Shown here: positions 40,360 to 50,649 of the stretch, piece after piece
Position numbering within the stretch: position 1 is the stretch's first letter
How the letters are laid out: every line of letters begins with the position of its first letter
Source: Corynebacterium kutscheri
GTDB lineage: Bacteria; Actinomycetota; Actinomycetes; Mycobacteriales; Mycobacteriaceae
Assembly: GCF_000980835.1 (NCBI RefSeq)
Contig: NZ_CP011312.1
Span: forward strand, 1,550,001-1,614,000
Direction: 5' to 3'
Length of the DNA: 64,000 nucleotides
Made by a program: the position numbers and the translations under genes
Notes under the pieces: generated by a model
Told to the model about the DNA's origin: nothing
The model's database searches: none
Seen by the model: the letters and a program-made list of their open reading frames with translations, nothing else

Positions 40360-41688
40360 TTATCTAGCCAAGTTTAAAAAATCCTCAATTGTTTCTGCAC
40401 GCATCATAACTCGGGCTTGACCGTCTTTGACCGATACCACAGCCGGGCGCATCATCATGTTGTATCGACTAGACATGGCATAACAATATGCGCCGGTAGC
40501 AGCCACAGCAAGGATATCTCCGGCCACAATGTCTGCTGGTAGTTCGCGAGAATCAATAAGAATATCACCTGATTCACAATGTGAACCAACAACTCGAGTT
40601 GATACTGCTGATGCGGTTGTTTCTCGGTTAGCCAAGCGAATATCATATTCTGCTTGATAAAGCGCTGGTCGAATGTTATCGCTCATACCACCATCTACTG
40701 CTACATACCGACGTAAGTGGTCATCAGTTACGTGCACATCTTTAATGGTTCCAGCGGTATATGCAGTAATCGTTGATGGTCCGGCTATCGCACGACCAGG
40801 CTCTACCGTTACTCGGGGTGTAGCAACACCTAGTTCTTCAGCACTACGCTGAACTCGCGTGAGCAGATCTTTGGCCACCAACTGCACATCTAGTGGGCGT
40901 TCATCAGCCATATAGGCAATGCCATAACCACCACCAAGATCAAGAATATGAAATTCTTCTCCTACCGGTTCATCAGAAAGAATACGTCTCCATAGGCCTA
41001 AAACACGTTCTGCGGCCAATGAAAAGCCCTCGGCATCAAAAACCTGCGAGCCAACGTGGCAATGCAACCCAACCAAACGTAAATGTGATGCCGCAATTGC
41101 TCTTTTTGCTGCTTGATATGCCGAACCAGAAGCTAAAGAAAAACCGAATTTTTGATCTTCATGGCTTGTTGCAATGAACTCATGGGTATGAGCTTCAATA
41201 CCGGGTTTAACTCTTATCAGCACATCTTGAACTATCCCTAGCGACTTAGTAAGTTCAGCTAACCGATCAAGTTCTTGGTGTGAATCCACCACGATGCAAC
41301 CGACGTGCTCTTCAACAAGCAGTTTTAAAAACTCTAACGACTTGTTGTTACCATGGGCGGTAATATCCGATGCCGGAAAACCTCCATGCCGAGCGACTCG
41401 AAATTCACCTTCACTAGCAACATCCATATGCAAGCCTTCTTCATGCACCCATTGGACAATAGCCGGGGTAAGAAAGGCTTTAGAAGCATAGTGAACATTG
41501 TGCGCGCCAAAGGCATCGGCCATATCGCGACACCGTGAGCGGAAGTCTTGTTCGTCCACAATAAAAAGCGGGCTACCATAACGCTGCACTAGTGTCGGTA
41601 CACAGACTCCGCCAACGTAGATTTCACCGTCGATACGCTCAGTTGTACGCGGCCATACTTGTTCTGGTAACGAATTAAAAGTCATCAC
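40360..41688 (-). CDS. lysA: Diaminopimelate decarboxylase
   Basis: 442 aa PLP enzyme of the alanine-racemase fold. The PLP lysine lies in [17 protein letters not shown], with [28 protein letters not shown] (phosphate-binding Gly loop), VEPGRAIAG and the active-site Cys of [12 protein letters not shown]. It makes lysine from meso-diaminopimelate. GTG at 41688 overlaps the argS stop by one base; the ATG three bases later (41685) is an equally good start. argS-lysA is a conserved corynebacterial pair. Confidence 0.96.
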   Translation of the reverse strand: MMTFNSLPEQVWPRTTERIDGEIYVGGVCVPTLVQRYGSPLFIVDEQDFRSRCRDMADAFGAHNVHYASKAFLTPAIVQWVHEEGLHMDVASEGEFRVARHGGFPASDITAHGNNKSLEFLKLLVEEHVGCIVVDSHQELDRLAELTKSLGIVQDVLIRVKPGIEAHTHEFIATSHEDQKFGFSLASGSAYQAAKRAIAASHLRLVGLHCHVGSQVFDAEGFSLAAERVLGLWRRILSDEPVGEEFHILDLGGGYGIAYMADERPLDVQLVAKDLLTRVQRSAEELGVATPRVTVEPGRAIAGPSTITAYTAGTIKDVHVTDDHLRRYVAVDGGMSDNIRPALYQAEYDIRLANRETTASAVSTRVVGSHCESGDILIDSRELPADIVAGDILAVAATGAYCYAMSSRYNMMMRPAVVSVKDGQARVMMRAETIEDFLNLAR

Positions 41689-43334
41689 TACATACGTTCT
41701 GGTGCATGAACACCTAGTAGATCCAACGCATTTGCTAGTACTTGCCGCGTAGCAGCTGCGAGTGCCAAACGCGCTTTATGTATTGGCTGTGTCTTTTCAT
41801 CACCGCGGGGAAGAATCTGGCAGGTGTCGTAGAAACGGTGAAAAGTACCAGCCAGAGTTTCTGCATAACGGGCGACTCGATGTGGTTCACGTAGTTCAGC
41901 AGCGGCTTTCACTACAGCCGGAAACTCGCCCAAGGTGCGGATAAGCTCCCCTTCGCGCTCATGGGTTAACAATGCATAATCTGCACCATCAACATCGACA
42001 CCTATTTCGGTGGCTTTACGAGCAATCGAGCATAGGCGTGCATGACCATATTGCACATAATAAACAGGATTATCGCTAGACTGAGACGCCCATAGTTCAA
42101 GGTCAATATCCAAAGAAGAATCTACTGAACTACGAATCATTGAATACCTCGCGGCATCAATGCCAATGGCCTCCACCAAATCATCCAAGGTAATAACAGT
42201 GCCAGCACGCTTAGACATACGCACCGCTTGACCATTGCGAACCAAATTAACTAGCTGGCCAATAAGAACTTCCACATTATTTGCTTCATAGCCCATTGCC
42301 GCAGCAGCTGCACGCAACCGAGAAATATAGCCGTGGTGATCAGCACCTAACATGTAAATAGCCAAGTTATGCCCACGATCAAATTTATCGGCTATATAGG
42401 CAATATCGCCGGCAATATATGCAGCATCCCCATCAGATTTAATCACTACGCGATCTTTGTCATCGCCATAATTTGAGCTACGTAGCCACCACGCGCCATC
42501 CGCTTCATACAGATTTCCATTGGTTTTTAGTTTTTCTACTGCACGTTCTACTGCGCCAGACTCGAATAAGGAATTCTCGTGGAAATAGACATCAAAATCA
42601 GTTCCAAATTCATGCAATGATTTCTTAATGTGCTCAAACATCATCTCGACGCCGAGTTCACGGAAAATTTCCTGGGCATCAGGTTGCTCAAGAACGTCAG
42701 GACGCTTTTCGACGACTTTTGCCGCAATATCTTGAATATATTCGCCACCGTAGCCATCTTCTGGCGTAGGCTGCCCTTTCGCAGCGGCTAACAAAGAACC
42801 AGAAAAACGGTCAATTTGGCGACCATGATCATTAAAATAGTATTCCCGCGTAACACACGCACCACTTGCTTCAAGTATGCGCCCTAAGGAATCACCTACT
42901 GCCGCCCACCGAGTACCACCTAAATGAATGGGGCCAGTAGGGTTTGCCGAAACGAATTCTAGATTGACTTTTAGGCCATCATAGAGTGAAGAGTGGCCAA
43001 AAGTGTTTTGTTCGGACAATACCGTTGCTACGATCTGCCCTTGGGCTGCCGCAGCAAGACGAATATTAATAAAACCTGGACCTGCAATCTCGCAGACGTC
43101 AATGGCATTATTTGTTGCCAATTCGTCTGCGAGTGCCTGAGCCAACTCACGCGGATTCATTCCAACTTTCTTAGCCACTTGTAAAGCAAGATTTGTGGAA
43201 TAGTCACCGTGCTCTGGATTACGAGGGCGCTCAACAACGACCTGCTCCGGCAAGACACTAACATCAAGCTGGCGATCAACAAGAGCACGGGTAGCGGAAG
43301 ATTTAATTAACTCAGAAAGATCCGTTGGTGTCAT
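41688..43334 (-). CDS. argS: Arginyl-tRNA synthetase
   Basis: 548 aa class I synthetase. The HIGH-like motif is in [20 protein letters not shown]. The KMSKS-like site reads [18 protein letters not shown]. The C-terminal DALR anticodon domain ends [16 protein letters not shown]. It charges tRNA-Arg. In C. glutamicum argS and lysA share regulation by lysine and arginine, and the coupling here is consistent with that. It starts 18 nt after the lctP gene, on the same strand. Confidence 0.96.
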   Translation of the reverse strand: MTPTDLSELIKSSATRALVDRQLDVSVLPEQVVVERPRNPEHGDYSTNLALQVAKKVGMNPRELAQALADELATNNAIDVCEIAGPGFINIRLAAAAQGQIVATVLSEQNTFGHSSLYDGLKVNLEFVSANPTGPIHLGGTRWAAVGDSLGRILEASGACVTREYYFNDHGRQIDRFSGSLLAAAKGQPTPEDGYGGEYIQDIAAKVVEKRPDVLEQPDAQEIFRELGVEMMFEHIKKSLHEFGTDFDVYFHENSLFESGAVERAVEKLKTNGNLYEADGAWWLRSSNYGDDKDRVVIKSDGDAAYIAGDIAYIADKFDRGHNLAIYMLGADHHGYISRLRAAAAAMGYEANNVEVLIGQLVNLVRNGQAVRMSKRAGTVITLDDLVEAIGIDAARYSMIRSSVDSSLDIDLELWASQSSDNPVYYVQYGHARLCSIARKATEIGVDVDGADYALLTHEREGELIRTLGEFPAVVKAAAELREPHRVARYAETLAGTFHRFYDTCQILPRGDEKTQPIHKARLALAAATRQVLANALDLLGVHAPERM

Positions 43335-43352
43335 GGTGCATTACTTTATCAC

Positions 43353-45026
43353 CTAGCCACCTACTACCATCCAGCCAAGAACTGGGGTGGACTGGAGATA
43401 AACCAAAATACACAGAACTGCCAGCAAACCAATAGAGTACTTCCAGGCCTGGGCCATAATCTTCGATTCGCCATTTTCCATGCTTACCGCATTGGCTGCA
43501 ATAGTTAGAGTCTGTGGGCTGACCATCTTACCAAGCGCGGCACCAGAAGTATTTGCAGCAACCAGCAAGGTTGGCTCCACACCAACTTGCGATGCCGTTG
43601 CCGACTGCATCTGACTAAAGAGTGCATTACCACTAGTTGCAGAGCCAGTTACCCAGGTACCCAACCAACCTAGGATTGGTGAAAGAAGTGGGAACACAGC
43701 ACCAGTAGCAGCCAAGAACGCACCAATCGCAGCAGTCTGACCACTCATGTTCATCACATAGGCCAGGCCCATCACTGCAGCAATGGTCAATGCTGCCCAG
43801 CGTAGCTTTACAACACCTTCAGCAAGAATCTTAAAGGCCTTACCCATGGTCATAGGGAATTCCTTATCCCCGTTTGCACCACCTGGGCTAGATGTCAGGC
43901 TGTATACCAGAGCAATAATCACAGCACAGAAGAACAAGATGGTACCCGGCGTCGATAGCCAGTTGAAGTTAAAGAGTGTATTGGTTACTGGTTCGCCAGC
44001 CGGGGTAAGGATATGCCCATGCAAACCTGGCCAACCAATAACTATGTTGGTGGACTTCAATGCCGCTGGGATATCGACCCCGATACGCCACAGGCTGGTG
44101 ATGGAGAAGACCACCACAACCAAGAGATACGGAAATAATGCCAACCCCACTCGGCCACCGGTTAATTGAACGGTATCAGGATCGATATTAGAAGCCTGAT
44201 CTCCTGGAGTTTTTGGCTTCCATACCTGCAAGAAAAGAACACCGGCAACCAGCGATAGCAAGCAAGCAACCACGTCAGTAAGCACATAAGTAAAGTAATT
44301 CGATGCTAAGAACTGGCCACCCCCGAAGGCGATGCCCAATACAAGTGCCATGGGCCAGGTCTGCTTAACGCCGCGCATACCATCCATAATTAGTGCAAGA
44401 AGGAAAGGTACGATCAATGCAATAATCGATAGCTGACGTCCAACCATTGACGCAACATTTTCTGCTGGGATTTGAGTTAGCACACCAGCGGTGGTTACTG
44501 GAATACCCATAGCACCAAAAGCCACTGGGGCACAGTTAGCAACAAAGGTAACCAATACGGCTTTCATCGGCGGTAAACCAATAGCCAAAAGCATCGCTGC
44601 CACAATAGCAATTGGCGCTCCGAAGCCTGCTAAAGCCTCCAAAAGGCCACCAAAAGCAAAGCTGATAAGCATAGCTTGCACACGCATATCACCGCGTCCA
44701 AGCTTGGAGAAAATTGCGCGGAGATCTTCAAAGCGCCCAGATGCAACAGTGATGTCGTAAAGCCAAACCGCCATCAGAATTACGTAGACGATTGGGAACA
44801 ACCCAAAAGCTGCGCCCTGCGTAAATGCCAAAACAGCATATTGAAAGGGCATGTGGAACAAGAAAATACCGGTAATAAGGGCAACAACAACACTAGACAG
44901 AGCTGCCCAGTGTGCCTTCATCTTCAACACCATAAGGAAGATAAAGAACCCGACCAAGGGCAAAATAGCGCACAGTGCAGACAAGCCAAGGCTGCCAGCA
45001 ACAGCGGTAGTCGATGACGTAAACAC
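43353..45026 (-). CDS. lctP: L-lactate permease
   Basis: 557 aa membrane protein with about 13 helices, LctP/LldP family. Typical segments are FGGLLEALAGFGAPIAIVAA and FVANCAPVAFGAMGIPVT, with FPLLSPILGWLGTWVTGSAT in the C-terminal half. It imports L-lactate with protons. The start is GTG with AGGAG 6 nt upstream. It is divergent from lutABC, so uptake and oxidation genes share one control region. Confidence 0.93.
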   Translation of the reverse strand: MFTSSTTAVAGSLGLSALCAILPLVGFFIFLMVLKMKAHWAALSSVVVALITGIFLFHMPFQYAVLAFTQGAAFGLFPIVYVILMAVWLYDITVASGRFEDLRAIFSKLGRGDMRVQAMLISFAFGGLLEALAGFGAPIAIVAAMLLAIGLPPMKAVLVTFVANCAPVAFGAMGIPVTTAGVLTQIPAENVASMVGRQLSIIALIVPFLLALIMDGMRGVKQTWPMALVLGIAFGGGQFLASNYFTYVLTDVVACLLSLVAGVLFLQVWKPKTPGDQASNIDPDTVQLTGGRVGLALFPYLLVVVVFSITSLWRIGVDIPAALKSTNIVIGWPGLHGHILTPAGEPVTNTLFNFNWLSTPGTILFFCAVIIALVYSLTSSPGGANGDKEFPMTMGKAFKILAEGVVKLRWAALTIAAVMGLAYVMNMSGQTAAIGAFLAATGAVFPLLSPILGWLGTWVTGSATSGNALFSQMQSATASQVGVEPTLLVAANTSGAALGKMVSPQTLTIAANAVSMENGESKIMAQAWKYSIGLLAVLCILVYLQSTPVLGWMVVGG

Positions 45027-45512
45027 GCGACTCCTTCAGAGAATGATTTTAGACATATTCTGTTATCTAAATATATGGAAGAAGAAAGCAACTAAAACAA
45101 TCCACTTCCACAAATAGTAGCTATAACAGGGTTATTTTCCTGTCTATATTGTGACCGTTAGACGTGTCCCATCATACCAAGATGCATTAAATTAGATATA
45201 ACTCACATCAGTGAATGGTTAATATCACATTTCATTTGAGATATACGCGTGCTATATCAAATCCCCTGAGCGCTACACCTGCAAAAACCCTGACCAGACA
45301 CTATTTTAGAGACATTAGTATGTTGTAATTACTCTCTTTTTTTACGAGAAAAATAGGTATTACCTCGCTATTATTGGATGTGTCATCATGTCACATTGCG
45401 CTCATTTTATACCGGCTTACAGGAGTAACCACGGATAGCAAGTACGCGCTATGCGTCGTGAAGCCTTTTAAACTTTAATCAATTCATTAGTAATAGTTAT
45501 AGGAGCAAAAAC
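45027..45512. other. Divergent control region lctP / lutABC
   Basis: No gene is seen. Both promoters should lie here. It holds one striking symmetric site (45379-45395) listed separately, and AGGAG 5' of lutA. Confidence 0.5.
45379..45395. promoter_or_regulatory. 17-bp near-palindrome upstream of lutA, possible lactate-regulator or CRP-type site
   Basis: TGTGTCATCATGTCACA. Seven of eight base pairs around the central C are symmetric (TGTG.CAT / ATG.CACA). It resembles GlxR (CRP) or GntR-type LldR operators but fits neither consensus exactly. Confidence 0.4.
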
Positions 45513-46298
45513 ATGAGAGTTGCGCTCTTTAGTACCTGCATCGGCAACGCAATGTTTCCTGATGCGTCCAAGGCAACCGCGTTGATCCTATCTCGGCTTG
45601 GTTACGAGGTCGTTTTCCCTAAAGAACAAACCTGTTGTGGCCAGATGCACGTTAATACCGGATACCAAAAGGAAGCTATTCCACAGATCCGCAACTATGT
45701 TGATGCGTTCAGTGATCCTTCCATAGATTACGTTGTTTCCCCATCCGGTTCCTGCATTGGTGCTGTACGTGAACAACATGAGCGTATTGCTGACCGTTAT
45801 GGCGATAAAGCACTTGTCGACGGCGCACGTACCACTGCCAAGAAATCTCTCGATCTACCAGAGTTCCTGATCGACGTAGCCCAAACCGAAGATCTCGGCG
45901 CATTTTTCCCTCACCGAGTCACCTACCACCCGTCATGCCACGGTCTCCGTTTTATCAAACTTGGTGATCGCCCTTACCGCCTGCTCTCTAATGTTGAAGG
46001 CATTGACCTTGTCACCTTGCCTAATGCTGAAGAATGCTGTGGCTTCGGCGGTACCTTCTCATTGAAGAATGCAGAAACTTCTGCCGCCATGGTCAGTGAT
46101 AAGAGCCGTAATATCACACTCACCAACGCCGAATATGTCACCGGCGGCGACTCTTCCTGCCTGATGAATATCGCAGGTTCTTTGTCGCGCAGCCACGTCG
46201 GTGTTCGCGCTATCCATATTGCTGAAATCCTGGCGTCCACCAAGGAACACCCATGGACGCCTACCACCGCTGCTTACTCTAGGGAGGCAATGCTGTGA
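45513..46298 (+). CDS. lutA: Lactate utilization (Fe-S)-binding protein LutA
   Basis: 261 aa. Two CCG-type domains, each with a Cys-rich motif: EQTCCGQMHVNTGY with PSGSC in the first half, and HPSCHGLR with AEECCGFGGTFSLKN in the second. These bind Fe-S clusters in the LutABC L-lactate dehydrogenase complex that feeds electrons to the quinone pool. A good ribosome binding site (TAGGAG) precedes the ATG. lutB overlaps its end by 4 nt. Confidence 0.93.
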   Translation: MRVALFSTCIGNAMFPDASKATALILSRLGYEVVFPKEQTCCGQMHVNTGYQKEAIPQIRNYVDAFSDPSIDYVVSPSGSCIGAVREQHERIADRYGDKALVDGARTTAKKSLDLPEFLIDVAQTEDLGAFFPHRVTYHPSCHGLRFIKLGDRPYRLLSNVEGIDLVTLPNAEECCGFGGTFSLKNAETSAAMVSDKSRNITLTNAEYVTGGDSSCLMNIAGSLSRSHVGVRAIHIAEILASTKEHPWTPTTAAYSREAML

Positions 46299-47827
46299 AC
46301 GTCGCACTCGGAATGCCCGTCATGCCGCCACGGGCAAGCGAAAATAGCCAACTTCGCGGCGATGACAACTTCGTCCACAATGCTCACAAAGATCTCTACA
46401 ACGCTACTCAGCGACGTAACCTCACCAAGGCAACAACCACTATTCGAGGTAAACGCCTTAATGTGACCGCTGAAATGCCTGACTGGGAGGAAATTCGCCA
46501 GGCTGGTTCTGATATCAAGCGTGATGTTGGACAACGTATGGATGAGCTTCTACTACAGTTTGAAGCAGCCGTTACTGCTCGTGGCGGACACGTTCACTGG
46601 GCACGTGATGCCAAAGAAGCCGGCGATATTATCACTGGATTAGTCGAAGCCACCGGTGAGAAGAACGTCGTCAAGATTAAGTCCATGGCTACCATGGAGA
46701 TTAATCTGAACAATCGCTTACGCGAAGCTGGTATCGAAGCTCGGGAAACCGACCTTGCTGAGCTTATCGTTCAGCTGGGCCACGATAAACCATCGCATAT
46801 TCTTGTGCCAGCTATTCACCGTAACCGTGCCGAAATCCGTGACATCTTTATTAAAGAGATGCCGCATACCGATGAATCGCTATCTACTGAGCCTGCCGAT
46901 CTTGCTGAAGCATCTCGTACCTTCCTGCGTGAGCAGTTTATGCGTGCAAAGGTTGCGATTTCGGGCGCAAACTTCGGTATCGCTGAAACTGGAACTGTCA
47001 CCATTATGGAGTCAGAAGGTAATGGCCGTATGTGCCTTACCCTGCCAGAAACTTTGATCTCGGTCATGGGCATCGAAAAGCTATTGCCTACCTTCCAAGA
47101 TCTTGAGGTCTTCTTGCAGTTGCTGCCTCGTTCTTCCACAGGTGAGCGCCAGGCTCCTTATGTATCTACCTGGACAGGTGTTACCGAAGGTGATGGTCCA
47201 CAAAACTTCCACATCGTGCTAGTAGATAATGGCCGCACCGCTGTACTTGCTAATGAGCTTGGCCGCGAAGCCCTCAAATGCATCCGTTGCTCGGCCTGCC
47301 TTAACGTATGCCCGGTCTACGAACGCGCTGGTGGGCATGCTTATGGTTCTACTTATCCCGGTCCAATCGGCGCCATTTTGACCCCACAAATGACCGGCAT
47401 TAAAGACAAGCATGATCCCAATGCTTATCTACCTTATGCTTCTAGTTTGTGTGGCCGCTGCAACGAGGTCTGCCCAGTAAAGATCCCATTCACCGATATT
47501 CTTCTTGAGCTTCGCCATGAGAAGATCAAGACAGATGCTCCAAAGATCGAAAAGACCCTTATGAGCGCAATGGGTATGGCTTGGCGGTTCCCACTACTGT
47601 GGAACACAGTCACCCGCATGGTCTTTATGGGCCGTATTTTGGGTGGCTCGCAGGGCAAGATTACGCACCTGCCTAGCTTCCTCGCTGGCTGGACTGATGT
47701 TCGTGACACCGCGGTACCACCTAAGAAGTCTTTCCGCCAGTGGTTTGAGTCTGATGAAGCACAAGCACTGCTTGCCGACGCTCGCACACAGGGTATCACC
47801 CCTAATCGCCTTGAAAAGGATGCTTAA
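46295..47827 (+). CDS. lutB: Lactate utilization iron-sulfur protein LutB
   Basis: 510 aa. The N-terminal LUD domain ([40 protein letters not shown]) is followed by two 4Fe-4S motifs, [19 protein letters not shown] and [14 protein letters not shown], and a C-terminal DUF3390 helical part. It is the electron-transfer core of the L-lactate oxidation complex. The start is GTG at 46295 inside the lutA stop (GTGA overlap). Confidence 0.93.
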   Translation: MNVALGMPVMPPRASENSQLRGDDNFVHNAHKDLYNATQRRNLTKATTTIRGKRLNVTAEMPDWEEIRQAGSDIKRDVGQRMDELLLQFEAAVTARGGHVHWARDAKEAGDIITGLVEATGEKNVVKIKSMATMEINLNNRLREAGIEARETDLAELIVQLGHDKPSHILVPAIHRNRAEIRDIFIKEMPHTDESLSTEPADLAEASRTFLREQFMRAKVAISGANFGIAETGTVTIMESEGNGRMCLTLPETLISVMGIEKLLPTFQDLEVFLQLLPRSSTGERQAPYVSTWTGVTEGDGPQNFHIVLVDNGRTAVLANELGREALKCIRCSACLNVCPVYERAGGHAYGSTYPGPIGAILTPQMTGIKDKHDPNAYLPYASSLCGRCNEVCPVKIPFTDILLELRHEKIKTDAPKIEKTLMSAMGMAWRFPLLWNTVTRMVFMGRILGGSQGKITHLPSFLAGWTDVRDTAVPPKKSFRQWFESDEAQALLADARTQGITPNRLEKDA

Positions 47828-47829
47828 TC

Positions 47830-48459
47830 ATGGATGCAAAAACTGAGATTTTACAGCGCATTCGCAACGCCAATAAGCTGGCTAAGGTGCCTGAGGGCGC
47901 TTACCCAGTCCAGCGTGACTACATCCGCCACACCGATCTACCACATGATGAGCTTAAAGAATTGCTCATTGATCGACTGGTAGATTACAAGGCTCAGGTC
48001 GTAGAGTCTTCGAAAGAAGATCTATCCGCAACCATTGCCAAGATTCTTAATGATCGCCAGGCAAAAGACGTTCGCTATGCTCCCGGTTTAGAGGCATCGC
48101 TTTTCGACGCTTTTGATGGCGTAGCCACCCCAGATGATGTATCAGTGGATCCTCGTACGCTCAACGATGTGGATGCTGTGGTCACAGATTCACATGTCTC
48201 CTCTGCTCAAACTGGCACCATCTGTCTTGAATCAGGTGATGTGTGCGGACGTCGTGCACTGACCCTCGTGCCAGACTGCCACGTCTGCATTGTACGGATG
48301 GAAAATGTTGTTTATGGTGTGCCAGAAATGGTTTCTCGTCTTACTTTTAAGCGCCCCAACACCATGATTTCTGGCCCATCGGCTACTTCAGATATCGAGC
48401 TCAACCGTGTGGAAGGTGTGCACGGACCACGTACCCTTATCTGCGTAGTTGTTGATTAA
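47830..48459 (+). CDS. lutC: Lactate utilization protein LutC
   Basis: 209 aa LUD-domain protein. [20 protein letters not shown] is the characteristic segment, and the C-terminus ends [11 protein letters not shown]. Third component of the LutABC lactate dehydrogenase. It starts 2 nt after lutB and is followed by a perfect terminator. Confidence 0.92.
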   Translation: MDAKTEILQRIRNANKLAKVPEGAYPVQRDYIRHTDLPHDELKELLIDRLVDYKAQVVESSKEDLSATIAKILNDRQAKDVRYAPGLEASLFDAFDGVATPDDVSVDPRTLNDVDAVVTDSHVSSAQTGTICLESGDVCGRRALTLVPDCHVCIVRMENVVYGVPEMVSRLTFKRPNTMISGPSATSDIELNRVEGVHGPRTLICVVVD

Positions 48460-48484
48460 TTCTCGATAACCAGCAATATAACTA

Positions 48485-48523
48485 AAAGTGCCTAGATCAT
48501 ATGATCTAGGCACTTTATTTTTT
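48485..48523 (+). terminator. Terminator of lutABC
   Basis: A perfect 16+16 palindrome (AAAGTGCCTAGATCAT / ATGATCTAGGCACTTT) is followed by ATTTTTT. Confidence 0.88.
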
Positions 48524-48601
48524 CCTTTCCCATCAATGACACATTGCTTTTGTTAAGCTGGACACATCACATTGTCCATTAGCTATAAGAAAGACCACTG
48601 T

Positions 48602-50107
48602 ATGCGAAAACTGATCGCAGCCCTATCCACTATTGTTCTTAGCACTACTTGTTTAAGCAGTATTCCTCATGTATCTGCTGCTACATCTATTAAATGGGTT
48701 ACCTGCCCCGAACAGGTTACTGCACCGGGCAGCCAATGCGGCGAAATAGAAGTACCCATGGATTACACTCAACCCACTGGTGAAAAAATAACCATTGGTT
48801 TTGTAAAGCGCAGTGCTACCGGCTCTGCTCGTGGCGCACTTTTCGGTAACCCAGGTGGCCCTAGTGGCGATGCCTATACCTATGTAGGAAACACCAACAC
48901 ATTTAATTGGCCCGAATCCATTACCGGCGAATGGGACTTCATTGGCGTACAACCACGAGGTTTACCAGGTTCAACTCCCATACAATGCAATGTAGGAGCA
49001 GCAAGCTCCAGCGATATGGTTCAACCTGGCGCTTTTATCCGTAACAACTGCGCGCAACCCTACGCAAACAATATCACCACTGAAAATACCGCTCGTGATT
49101 GGGAAGAGGTTCGCAAAGCCCTAGGTTATAAGAATATCTCAATCTTAGGGTTAAGCTACGGCACTATCCTGGGTTCGACGTATGCCACACTTTTCCCTGA
49201 TCACACTGATAAATTAGTACTCGACTCAGGTGTAGATCCACAACTTATGTGGGCAGGCATTATGGCTGCGCAAGAACAAGGCTATATCAATTCCCTTCAT
49301 GAATTTTTCAGCTATGTTGCCGCCCGTGATGAAATCTACCACCTAGGAACCACTCCCCTAGCGGTCTATCAATCGTGGTCAAATAAAGTAGTTGCCGAAA
49401 CTGGAACCAATCCCACAGTTGCTCCACCACCAGCTCAAATTGGTGATGTACCACCTGCTCTGAGGCAATTCGGTGCGGATGCACTGACCGTAATTAACCC
49501 TACTCTTGTTCAAGCAAAGGGATTAGGATCGCAAATACTTAGTGGTGGTCAAGCAAACCAAGTAAACTCACCTACTCTGTTGCTCACCCGTCAGCTATTG
49601 CCCATGCGTGCTTCTTGGAATGGCTTAGCGGAAATTATTGCTGGCACTAAGGAAATTCCTCAGGTACAACCAACTGAAGAACAAATTGTTACAGCAAGCC
49701 AACATCAGATTATGCAGTCAGTCATTATTTGTAATGAGGCAGTCTCACCGACTAATCCGATGGAATATCCTCGTTATGTTTGGCTTAATTTCATTACCGG
49801 TGATGTATTTTCTGCACCTTCGGCTGCCGTTAGCTCTGGTGCATCCTGCGCCGGTGCCGCACCAATTACTTCAGTAGAGATTTCTGGTGCTGGTCTTGCC
49901 ACTCGTCCATTGCAATTACAAGCTACTGGCGATCCCCAAACTCCATATGCGCATTGGGGTTCAATGGCTGAAAAAATGGGTTCACATGTAGTCACCGTCC
50001 ATGGTTCTGGACATGGTACAGTGGGTCTAGGGTTCCCCCATATTGATAACATTGTGGCTGATTATCTACGTACCGGCACCACCGAAGTAACAGAAGTTTC
50101 CTTCTAA
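48602..50107 (+). CDS. Secreted alpha/beta hydrolase (S33 tripeptidyl aminopeptidase-like)
   Basis: 501 aa from the ATG at 48602. The signal peptide MRKLIAALSTIVLSTTCLSS ends near HVSA. The fold is shown by RGALFGNPGGPSGDAY (oxyanion HGGPG-like, here NPGGPSG), the nucleophile elbow GLSYGT (Ser185), an acidic residue in LQATGDPQTPYAH near the C-terminus and His in HGSGHGTVG. The usual DPRG before the elbow is QPRG. Such enzymes of corynebacteria and streptomycetes are exported and cut small peptides or amides; the substrate here is unknown. Internal disulfides are likely (Cys at 35/46 and others). Confidence 0.85.
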   Translation: MRKLIAALSTIVLSTTCLSSIPHVSAATSIKWVTCPEQVTAPGSQCGEIEVPMDYTQPTGEKITIGFVKRSATGSARGALFGNPGGPSGDAYTYVGNTNTFNWPESITGEWDFIGVQPRGLPGSTPIQCNVGAASSSDMVQPGAFIRNNCAQPYANNITTENTARDWEEVRKALGYKNISILGLSYGTILGSTYATLFPDHTDKLVLDSGVDPQLMWAGIMAAQEQGYINSLHEFFSYVAARDEIYHLGTTPLAVYQSWSNKVVAETGTNPTVAPPPAQIGDVPPALRQFGADALTVINPTLVQAKGLGSQILSGGQANQVNSPTLLLTRQLLPMRASWNGLAEIIAGTKEIPQVQPTEEQIVTASQHQIMQSVIICNEAVSPTNPMEYPRYVWLNFITGDVFSAPSAAVSSGASCAGAAPITSVEISGAGLATRPLQLQATGDPQTPYAHWGSMAEKMGSHVVTVHGSGHGTVGLGFPHIDNIVADYLRTGTTEVTEVSF

Positions 50108-50162
50108 CTCCTAGCAAGTGCTACACTCTCACTGGTGTAATTCACATCAGTGAGAACACATT

Positions 50163-50235
50163 GTCTCCGTAGCTCAGTGGATAGAGCATTGGTTTCCGGT
50201 ACCAAAGGTCGCAGGTTCGAATCCTGTCGGGGACA
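50163..50235 (+). tRNA. tRNA-Arg (anticodon CCG)
   Basis: A full cloverleaf can be drawn. The acceptor GTCTCCG pairs with CGGGGAC, with A as discriminator. The D-arm is GCTC/GAGC, the anticodon stem TTGGT/ACCAA with loop TTCCGGT (anticodon CCG, reading CGG), and the T-arm contains GGTTCGAATCC. CCA is not encoded. It lies at the left edge of the surface-protein region, a common integration point. Confidence 0.95.
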
Positions 50236-50246
50236 CTTTTTCTTTA

Positions 50247-50297
50247 CCCTCTCCTACCAGCATAAACGCAGGTAGGAGGGGGTTTTCTTATTTTTTT
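50247..50297 (+). terminator. Terminator of tRNA-Arg
   Basis: A GC-rich stem (CCCTCTCCTACC / GGTAGGAGGGG, one mismatch) is followed by TTTTC and then T7. Confidence 0.75.
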
Positions 50298-50649
50298 CTT
50301 TTGTTATCTTTTAGATTTTTCGGTGTTTTTGGGTCTTTTATCTTAGGGTTTTTACCTCGACACCCAGCACTTCTGCCACCTCATAAAAACTAAAAACAAG
50401 CCAACAACCCCAACCAAAATAAATACCCAACAGTATCTACTAAAACTTGTATGCACCCCTCTACTGACGATAATTTAAATCAATAAGACATTGACAAAAC
50501 CTTTTGTGGAACCACACCAGGTCACCCCAAAGCCTGTCACCCCTCTTCTCCTTCTTTTTAATCTTTCAAAAAGATAAAAGGCAGGAAACAAATGTCTTGC
50601 GCTCTATATATAAAAGAGCACTCTCAGAAAGAAACGATACGGAAAAAAC
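50298..50649. other. Intergenic region upstream of the first surface-protein gene
   Basis: No gene is seen. It is AT-rich with several A/T runs, presumably including the promoter. TATATATAA at about 50606-50614 could contribute a -10. Confidence 0.35.

Noticed and set aside
46059-47799. Minus-strand frames opposite lutA and lutB
   Set aside because: Shadow frames of clearly assigned Fe-S proteins.
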